From the NCBI GenBank assembly GCA_035650215.1, contig DASRIC010000041.1:1-19923 (forward strand): DNA of 19,923 nucleotides, written 5' to 3'. Below the pieces are notes generated by a model. It did not search any database, was not told where the DNA came from, and worked only from the letters and a program-made list of their open reading frames with translations. How positions within the stretch are numbered: position 1 is the first letter of the stretch; each line of letters begins with the position of its first letter. Both the position numbers and the translations under genes were made by a program. The DNA comes from JACVRW01 sp035650215 (GTDB lineage Bacteria > Actinomycetota > Thermoleophilia > Solirubrobacterales > Thermoleophilaceae). Shown here one piece after another: positions 14,490 through 19,923 of the stretch.

Positions 14490-17343
14490 AGCCGCGCTCG
14501 CGCTCTCCGCGCTGGTCTGCCTGGCGCCCACCGCCGGGGCCGCAACTCCGCCGATAGGCGAGGGCGCCTGGTCCTGGTTCGGGGACCCGCGGGCGGTCAC
14601 GTCTGACGGCGTCACCTACGTCGGCTGGGTCGACCACGAGGGCGACATCAAGGTCAGCTCCTACGACCACGCCTCGGGCGAGCGCGTGACCGCGCTCCTG
14701 GCCGCGCGCCTCAACCGCGACGACCACGCCAACCCCTCGATCCAGGTGCGCCCGGACGGCCGGCTGGTGGTCTACTACTCGCGCCACGTCGGGCCCGCCA
14801 TGCACTATCGCGTGTCGAGCGAGCCGGGCAGCGTGCGCTCGTGGGAGGCGCCGCAGACGCTTCCGGTGAACGTGCCGGGCAACCGCGGCTACACCTACCC
14901 GAACCCGATCCGCCTCGCCGCCGAGGCGCAGACCTACCTGTTCTGGCGAGGCGGCAACTACAACCCCACGTTCTCCACGCAGGCCGACGGCTCCGGCACG
15001 TGGTCGCCCGCGCGCAACCTGATCGTCGAGCCGGGCGAGCGCCCCTACACGAAGTACGCGCAGAGCGGCGGCGACACGATCCACGTGGCGTACACGAACG
15101 CCCATCCGAACGAGGCGCCGAGCGTGAACCTCTACTACGCGCGTGTCCGCGGCGGCCGGATCGAGCGCGCGAACGGCCAGCAGGTGGGCACGCTCGCGGC
15201 CCCGATCGCTCCCGCCGACGGCGACCTGATCTTCGACCGGACGGAGCCGGTCTGGGTCCACGACGTGGCGGCCGAGCCCGGCACGGGAAACCCGGTGATC
15301 GTGTTCGCGAGCTTCGCGAACCCTGACGACCATCGCTACCACTACGCGCGCTGGACGGGCGCCGCGTGGGTCGTGCACGACATCACGGCCGCCGGCGATT
15401 CCTTCCGCGGGGAGCAGCGCCCGCAGGACTACTACTCGGGCGGGCTCACGCTCGACCACGAGGATCCGTCGCGCGTGTACCTGTCGCGGCAGGTCGGCCC
15501 GGCGGCCTGGCAAGTCGAGGTCTGGACGACCACGACCGGGGGCGCCAGCTGGAGCTCGCAGCCTGTGAGCGCGCCGTCGACGGAGAGGAACGTACGCCCG
15601 GTCTCGCCGCGCGGCATGGACCCCTTTGGCGGCGAGCTCAGTGCGATCTGGATGCGCGGCGACTATCCCAACTACGAGGAGTACGCGACCGACATCGCCG
15701 TGCTCTCGGGCGCGTCCAACGCGCAGCCGGTGGCGGATGCCGAGCCGGCGATCAGGAGCGGCTCCGCCCCGCTGCTCGTGCGCTTCGACGGCTCGTTCTC
15801 GGCGGACCCGGGTGGCTCGATCGTGAGCTGGCAGTGGGACTTCGACGACGATGATGCGTCCGCGAGCGGCGAGGACGTGGAGCACACCTACACGGCGAGC
15901 GGCCGCTACTTCCCCGCCCTCACCGTCACGGACAACCAGGGCGCGAAGAGCACGTTCGTGGAGGAGATCAGCGTTGGGCTGCCGGCGGCGCCCACCGCCT
16001 CGACCGGCGGCAGCGACGGCGCCACGGCCCACGGCGCCGTCAACCCGGAGAACCAGTCCACGAGCTGGTACTTCGAGTACGGCCCTACGAGCCAGTACGG
16101 CGCCGTCACGCCGGCGGGGACGCTGCCGGCGCCCGAGGCGCTCCATCAGGTGCAGGCTCCGCTGCCGGGGCTCGTGGCCGGCCGGCTCTACCACTACCGC
16201 CTGGTGGCCTCGAACGCTGCGGGCACGGTCGAGGGCGAGGACCGGCTGCTCGTGGCGGGCAGCGGCCGCGCGAGCGCCGACGAATATCGCGACGCCGTGC
16301 TCGCCACCCCGCAGCTCGCGTCCTACTGGCGCGTGGGCGAGCTCGCCGGCAGCGGCGCGGCGAACGAGACCACCGGGGCGCCCTCAGGGTCGCTCGCCGG
16401 CCGCTTCCTGCTCGGCCGGCCCGGTGCGCTTGGTCCGCTCGCCAACACCGCGGCCGGCTTCGACGGCCTGAGCGGCGAGTTCTCCTCGCAGGGCCCCGGG
16501 CTCACGGCCACGGGCACCCTCGAGGGCTGGTTCCGCTGGCGGGCCGGCACCGCCGTGATGCGTGACAACACGGGGCCGAGCCGCGGCTGGCTGCTCGCCT
16601 TTGGCCGCGCCGAGACGCTGCGCTACCGCGTCGGCGGCCAGGGCTACGACACCGGTGTGGCGATCGAGGACGTGCGCGACGGCGAGTGGCATCACCTCGC
16701 GGCGACCAAGAACGGAGGCAGCGCAGCCCTGTACATCGACGGCCTGAGCGTTCACACGGGAACTGGCGCCGACTCGGACCCGGCCGCGATGCCCTGGCAT
16801 GTGATGCGAAACGGCACGAACAACGCGTTCACCGAGGGCGAGGCGGACGAGGTAGCCATCTACACCCGCGCGCTGACGGCTCAGGAGCTGGCGGGCCACC
16901 ACGCGCTCGGCCGCCAGCTCGCCGCCGTGCCGCCGCCGCCTGACTCACCGCCGCCCGCGGCCGAGCCGCCGTTCGCCGCAACGGGCCCCGGTGGAGGCGT
17001 GCTCGATCTGCCCGGCGCAGCGCCGGCGCCTCGTCGTGGCTCCGTCAGCGTGCGCCGCGGGCGGCTCGTCGTGCGTGGCGCCCCCGGGACCGCGAACCGC
17101 CTCGTGGCCCGCCGCCGCGGGGCACGCTGGAGGGTGAGCGACGCCGCAGCCGCGCTTCGAGCGGGAAGCGGCTGCCGCCAGCTCCAGCCGCGCGCGGTGA
17201 GCTGTCGCGCGGCGCTGGTCGAGCGGATCGTGATGTACGGCGGCGTCGGCGACGACTGGCTCACGGTGATCGGCCGCGTCCCGTCCCGCCTCGTGGGCGG
17301 GCCCGGCCGGGACCGCTACACCAAGAAGCGCCCGTCGCGCTGA
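14431..17343 (+). CDS. Secreted multidomain BNR_4 / PKD / beta-module / LamG / RTX-like protein
   Basis: About 970 residues, exported through a signal peptide (about 1-38, RSLARAALALSALVCLAPTAGA). Residues 42 to about 425 look like a beta-propeller of the BNR_4 type: WSWFGDPRAV, GDIKVSSYDH and DDHANPS (97-103) followed by DGRLVVYYSRH. This family includes some polysaccharide lyases, but activity here is unproven. Next come a PKD domain (about 430-517), a fibronectin-like module with YFEYGPTSQYG (about 516-608), a LamG/concanavalin-like domain (about 614-826) and a Pro-rich linker. The tail has a cysteine pair and a single RTX-like GGVGDDW turn. ATG 14431 or ATG 14437 is the start; an ATG-less extension back to 14347 is open but would sit inside the hydrolase gene and precede the signal peptide. 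The gene overlaps the hydrolase gene by about 59 bases and converges on the aminopeptidase gene with a 28-base overlap. Confidence 0.85.
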   Translation: MHMQREAPRAGCSISRSLARAALALSALVCLAPTAGAATPPIGEGAWSWFGDPRAVTSDGVTYVGWVDHEGDIKVSSYDHASGERVTALLAARLNRDDHANPSIQVRPDGRLVVYYSRHVGPAMHYRVSSEPGSVRSWEAPQTLPVNVPGNRGYTYPNPIRLAAEAQTYLFWRGGNYNPTFSTQADGSGTWSPARNLIVEPGERPYTKYAQSGGDTIHVAYTNAHPNEAPSVNLYYARVRGGRIERANGQQVGTLAAPIAPADGDLIFDRTEPVWVHDVAAEPGTGNPVIVFASFANPDDHRYHYARWTGAAWVVHDITAAGDSFRGEQRPQDYYSGGLTLDHEDPSRVYLSRQVGPAAWQVEVWTTTTGGASWSSQPVSAPSTERNVRPVSPRGMDPFGGELSAIWMRGDYPNYEEYATDIAVLSGASNAQPVADAEPAIRSGSAPLLVRFDGSFSADPGGSIVSWQWDFDDDDASASGEDVEHTYTASGRYFPALTVTDNQGAKSTFVEEISVGLPAAPTASTGGSDGATAHGAVNPENQSTSWYFEYGPTSQYGAVTPAGTLPAPEALHQVQAPLPGLVAGRLYHYRLVASNAAGTVEGEDRLLVAGSGRASADEYRDAVLATPQLASYWRVGELAGSGAANETTGAPSGSLAGRFLLGRPGALGPLANTAAGFDGLSGEFSSQGPGLTATGTLEGWFRWRAGTAVMRDNTGPSRGWLLAFGRAETLRYRVGGQGYDTGVAIEDVRDGEWHHLAATKNGGSAALYIDGLSVHTGTGADSDPAAMPWHVMRNGTNNAFTEGEADEVAIYTRALTAQELAGHHALGRQLAAVPPPPDSPPPAAEPPFAATGPGGGVLDLPGAAPAPRRGSVSVRRGRLVVRGAPGTANRLVARRRGARWRVSDAAAALRAGSGCRQLQPRAVSCRAALVERIVMYGGVGDDWLTVIGRVPSRLVGGPGRDRYTKKRPSR

Positions 17344-18419
17344 AGCTCCACGCCGTCGACGGTGATCGAGCCGCCGGCGCGCAGGTCGCACACCATGTCC
17401 CAGTGCACGGCCGAGCTGTTCGTTCCGCCGGTCTCCGGATAGCTCATGCCGATCGCCAGGTGCACGGTGCCGCCGATCTTCTCGTCGAGCAGGATCTCCT
17501 TGGTGCCCGTGGCGATGCCGAAGTTGGTGCCGATGCCCAGCTCGCCGAGGCGGCGAGCGCCCCCGTCGGTGTCGAGCATCTCGAGCAGGAAGTCCTCGCC
17601 CTGGTCGGCCGAGGCGTCGACCACCTTGCCGTCCTCGAAGCGGAAGCGCACCCCGGAGACGGTCCGCCCGCCGTAGCTGGCCGGAAAGGAGAAGGCGATC
17701 TCGCCGTTCACCGAGTCCTCGACCGGCCCGGTGAAGAACTCGCCGTCGGGCATGTTGTGCTCGCCCACGCATGGGACCCAGTGGCGACCGCCCACGCCGA
17801 GGGTGATGTCGGTGCCCTCGGCCTGGATCCGGACCTCGTCCTTGCCCTCGATCCACCTCGCCAGATGGTTGACCTGGTCCGACTGGCGCTGCCACGCCGT
17901 GACCGGGTCGCCGTCGCTCACGAGACAGGCCTCGTAGTAGAAGTCCTCGTACTCGCGCAGCGACATCCCCGCCTCGCTGGCGTACGCGTGGGTGGGGAAG
18001 AGCGTGAGCGCCCAGCGATACTCCCCCGCCGCCGAGCGCTTCATCGACGTCTCCATGATCTGCTTGCGCGCCTTCTGCGCGCGCGCCTGCTTCTTCGGAT
18101 CCGCCCGCGAGAGCTCGCGCGCGTTGACGTCGGCCATGATCGCGATGCGCACGTCCGCCCGCTCGGCGGCCCACTCCGAGGGAGGCGGGATCCAGTCGAG
18201 CTGCTCGTCGCTCGCGAGGTCGTAGAAGGCGGCCTGGGCCCCGCTCGTGGTGAGCTGCATGATCGGCAGCCCGCCCGCGCTGAGCACCTCCTCGTAGACG
18301 GCCTGCACGAGCGGCTCGGCGGCGGTGGTGGACTGGATCACGCACACGTCGCCCTTCTCGACGCCCGTCGAGTAGCGGACCAGGATCTGTGCGAGCGCCT
18401 CTGCGCGGCTGTCCCTCAT
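17316..18419 (-). CDS. M29 family metallo-aminopeptidase
   Basis: A 367-residue cytosolic aminopeptidase of the AmpS/AmpT (thermophilic aminopeptidase) family, which removes N-terminal residues from peptides using two metal ions. Expected metal ligands are E227 in NMPDGEFFTGP, E293 in RRLGELGIG, H320 in VHLAIGMSYP, and H339 and D341 in SSAVHWDMV. The N-terminal domain begins with RAEALAQILVRYSTGVEKGDVCVI, typical of the family. It is complete at the usual length. The ATG overlaps the pdxT stop by four bases (ATGA, 18419-18416), so it is the third or later gene of the pdxS-pdxT unit. A biochemical link to vitamin B6 is not obvious. Its end overlaps the 3' end of the plus-strand BNR gene. Confidence 0.93.
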   Translation of the reverse strand: MRDSRAEALAQILVRYSTGVEKGDVCVIQSTTAAEPLVQAVYEEVLSAGGLPIMQLTTSGAQAAFYDLASDEQLDWIPPPSEWAAERADVRIAIMADVNARELSRADPKKQARAQKARKQIMETSMKRSAAGEYRWALTLFPTHAYASEAGMSLREYEDFYYEACLVSDGDPVTAWQRQSDQVNHLARWIEGKDEVRIQAEGTDITLGVGGRHWVPCVGEHNMPDGEFFTGPVEDSVNGEIAFSFPASYGGRTVSGVRFRFEDGKVVDASADQGEDFLLEMLDTDGGARRLGELGIGTNFGIATGTKEILLDEKIGGTVHLAIGMSYPETGGTNSSAVHWDMVCDLRAGGSITVDGVELQRDGRFLV

Positions 18420-18961
18420 CGGGTCGGCACCCTAGCCTGGTCGAGCAGCCAGCGATGGAGCCGCCGCTCGCCGGTCAGCTCCGGATGGAACGACACGGCC
18501 GTGATGTTGTCCTGACGGATCGCCACCGGGTGGCCGTGCACGCTCGCGAGCACCTCCACGTCTTCGCCCAGGTCCTCTACCCAGGGTGCGCGGATGAACA
18601 CCGCGTGCAGCGGGCCGTCGGGGAACTCGAGCTCGGCCTCGAACGAGGCCAGCTGACGCCCGAACGCGTTGCGGCGGACGGATATGTCGAGCAAGCCCAA
18701 GTGGTCGCGGTCCAGCATGATCATCCCGGCGCACGTGCCGAGCACGGGCCGGCCGCTTCTCGCGAACTCGCCCAGCGGGTCGGCCAATCCCTCGCGCTCC
18801 ACGCCCAGCGTGATCGTGGTGGACTCGCCGCCCGGCAGCACCAGGCCGTCGAGACCCTCGAGGTCGGCGGGCACGCGCACCTCGCGCACCTCGGCCCCGA
18901 GCTCGGCGAGGGCCTTCGTGTGGGCCTCGAACCCGCCCTGCAGGGCGAGGACGCCGATCAC
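18416..18961 (-). CDS. pdxT: Pyridoxal-5'-phosphate synthase glutaminase subunit PdxT
   Basis: A 181-residue class I glutamine amidotransferase that hydrolyses glutamine and passes ammonia to PdxS for making pyridoxal 5'-phosphate. The N-terminus is IGVLALQGGFEAH, with the oxyanion strand LVLPGGEST (40-48). The catalytic triad is C77 in LGTCAGM, and H159 and E161 in SFHPEL. RAPWVED (124-130) and the SVRRNAFGRQ stretch (94-103) are also family hallmarks. The start is GTG at 18961, overlapping the pdxS TGA by four bases (GTGA). The 4-base junctions on both sides imply strict translational coupling with pdxS and the aminopeptidase. Confidence 0.98.
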   Translation of the reverse strand: MIGVLALQGGFEAHTKALAELGAEVREVRVPADLEGLDGLVLPGGESTTITLGVEREGLADPLGEFARSGRPVLGTCAGMIMLDRDHLGLLDISVRRNAFGRQLASFEAELEFPDGPLHAVFIRAPWVEDLGEDVEVLASVHGHPVAIRQDNITAVSFHPELTGERRLHRWLLDQARVPTR

Positions 18962-19845
18962 CAGCCGCGGTTCTGGAGCAGGCCGCCGTTCTCCTGGAGG
19001 GTGCCGATCTCGATTCCCGGCATGGCCTCGCCGAGCTGACGCGACGCGGCGGCCACGCGCTCCGGATCGTTGAAGTGTGTGGTGGCCTCGACGATCGCCC
19101 GCGCCCGGCGCTCAGGGTCGGACGACTTGAAGATGCCCGAGCCCACGAAGTTGCCCTCGGCGCCGAGCTGCATCATCAGCGCGGCGTCCGCCGGCGTGGC
19201 GATCCCGCCCGCGCAGAACAGCACCACGGGGAGCTTGCCGGCGCTCGCCACCTCCCTGACCAGCTCGAGCGGCGCGCCGTGCTCCTTGGCGGCCGTGGGC
19301 AGCTCCGCCGGGTCGAGAGCCGCGAGCCGGCGGAGCTCCCCGGTGATCATCCTGATGTGGCGCACGGCCTCGACGACGTTGCCGGTGCCCGCCTCGCCCT
19401 TCGAGCGGATCATGGCCGCCCCCTCGGCGATCCGCCGGAGCGCCTCGCCCAGGTTCGTGGCGCCACAGACGAAGGGGACTTTGAAGGCCAACTTGTCGAT
19501 GTGGTGCGCCTCGTCGGCGGGCGTGAGCACCTCGGACTCGTCGATGTAGTCGACCTCGAGCGCCTCGAGCACGCGCGCCTCGACGAAGTGCCCGATCCGG
19601 GCCTTCGCCATGACCGGGATGGTGACGACCTCCTGGATCTCCGTGATCTTCGTCGGGTCGGCCATGCGCGCGACCCCGCCAGCAGCGCGGATGTCCGCCG
19701 GGACACGCTCGAGCGCCATCACCGCACACGCCCCCGCGGCCTCCGCGATCTTGGCCTGATCGGCCGTGACGACGTCCATGATCACGCCGCCCTTGAGCAT
19801 CTCGGCGAGACCCGCCTTGACGCGGAAAGTGCCTTCCTGCTTCAC
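18958..19845 (-). CDS. pdxS: Pyridoxal-5'-phosphate synthase lyase subunit PdxS
   Basis: A 295-residue (beta/alpha)8 enzyme that condenses a pentose phosphate, a triose phosphate and ammonia into pyridoxal 5'-phosphate, as a dodecamer with PdxT. RVKAGLAEMLKGGVIMDVV carries D24. IPVMAKARIGH has the Schiff-base lysine K81, and RSKGEAGTGN the second active lysine K149. VPFVCGATNLGEALRRI and the FVGSGIF phosphate-binding segment are also present, so the enzyme looks active and full length. The start is GTG at 19845 and lacks a clear Shine-Dalgarno. It overlaps the TGA of the preceding gene by four bases (GTGA at 19845-19842), which supports both this start and coupling. Confidence 0.98.
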   Translation of the reverse strand: MKQEGTFRVKAGLAEMLKGGVIMDVVTADQAKIAEAAGACAVMALERVPADIRAAGGVARMADPTKITEIQEVVTIPVMAKARIGHFVEARVLEALEVDYIDESEVLTPADEAHHIDKLAFKVPFVCGATNLGEALRRIAEGAAMIRSKGEAGTGNVVEAVRHIRMITGELRRLAALDPAELPTAAKEHGAPLELVREVASAGKLPVVLFCAGGIATPADAALMMQLGAEGNFVGSGIFKSSDPERRARAIVEATTHFNDPERVAAASRQLGEAMPGIEIGTLQENGGLLQNRGW

Positions 19846-19923
19846 GGTTCGGATGATAGGCCCCGGAGGACCTCGGCCACATACGCCGCCTCGTGGGCAA
19901 CCTGGTCATGCGTGAACCGAATC
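19842..19923 (-). CDS. C-terminal fragment of an upstream gene (runs off the right edge)
   Basis: The last 26 codons are visible, ending IRFTHDQVAHEAAYVAEVL and then RGLSSEP before a TGA that overlaps the pdxS GTG by four bases. The same junction type occurs at the next two boundaries, which argues that this short frame is real coding sequence. The pattern aromatic-x-x-(D/E)-x-VA-x-E-x-x-x-V-x-EVL resembles the C-terminal helix of many GT-B (family 4) glycosyltransferases. In mycobacteria the mannosyltransferase gene pimA lies a few genes upstream of pdxS. The identity is a guess; that it is coding is more secure. Confidence 0.5.
   Translation of the reverse strand, partial: IRFTHDQVAHEAAYVAEVLRGLSSEP

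Noticed and set aside
16945..18345. Minus-strand open frame of 466 codons over the aminopeptidase and BNR genes
   Set aside because: It is out of frame with the clear M29 protein and is low-complexity Arg/Gly-rich, so it is a shadow frame.
1..19923. CRISPR arrays, tRNA or rRNA genes, insertion sequences, toxin-antitoxin or defence genes
   Set aside because: No regularly spaced repeats, no cloverleaf-like gap, no transposase motifs and no defence-type domains were seen. All gaps are 63 bases or shorter.

Overview
The window is about 20 kb of very GC-rich, almost gap-free bacterial chromosome. I read it as an actinobacterium of the class Thermoleophilia (Solirubrobacterales/Gaiellales type). 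The reasons are: (i) a core gene order pdxS-pdxT ... yebC-ruvC-ruvA-ruvB ... secDF-recJ-rel that mixes the actinobacterial (pdxST-yebC-ruvCAB) and general Gram-positive (ruvAB-secDF-recJ-rel) arrangements; (ii) secreted proteins built from modules I associate with that group (PKD domains, an 'FEYGPTSQYG' beta-module, a basic CP-type C-terminal module, a lone RTX-like GGVGDD turn); (iii) many GTG and TTG starts. The lineage call is inference, because no rRNA or tRNA gene is present.

Layout, left to right. 1-1054 (minus): the 5' part of a secreted PKD-domain protein that runs off the left edge. 1104-3545 (minus): bifunctional (p)ppGpp synthetase/hydrolase Rel. 3604-6075 (minus): RecJ exonuclease with a long C-terminal extension. 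6106-6405 (minus): a small three-helix membrane protein. 6405-9521 (minus): fused SecDF with an unusual Ala/Pro-rich, basic-ended tail. 9518-9961 (minus): a zinc-ribbon plus PAS protein. 9974-11014, 11011-11589 and 11653-12147 (minus): RuvB, RuvA and RuvC. 12194-12541 (minus): a DoxX-like membrane protein. 12544-13296 (minus): YebC. 13359-17343 (plus): a two-gene cassette for secreted carbohydrate-active proteins, namely a TIM-barrel glycoside hydrolase and a large BNR_4/PKD/LamG/RTX protein. 17316-18419 (minus): an M29 aminopeptidase. 18416-18961 and 18958-19845 (minus): PdxT and PdxS, the pyridoxal-5'-phosphate synthase. 19842-19923 (minus): the last 26 codons of one more upstream gene.

The minus-strand genes form two tightly packed transcription units. 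The right one (edge gene-pdxS-pdxT-aminopeptidase) is linked throughout by 4-base GTGA/ATGA overlaps. The left one (yebC-doxX-ruvC-ruvA-ruvB-PAS-secDF-small membrane protein-recJ-rel-PKD) has overlaps at ruvA/ruvB, PAS/secDF and secDF/small protein. Their known roles are translation of proline stretches (YebC), Holliday-junction processing (RuvABC), protein export (SecDF), recombination and repair (RecJ) and the stringent response (Rel). The plus-strand cassette interrupts what is usually a continuous pdxST-yebC-ruvC neighbourhood and looks like the accessory part of the window.

No CRISPR array, insertion sequence, tRNA, rRNA or attachment site was seen. No stretch longer than 63 bases lacks a gene. 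I found no clearly new defence or mobile system. The most interesting features are the secreted polysaccharide-acting pair, the zinc-ribbon/PAS gene in the position where YajC is often encoded, and the SecDF tail.
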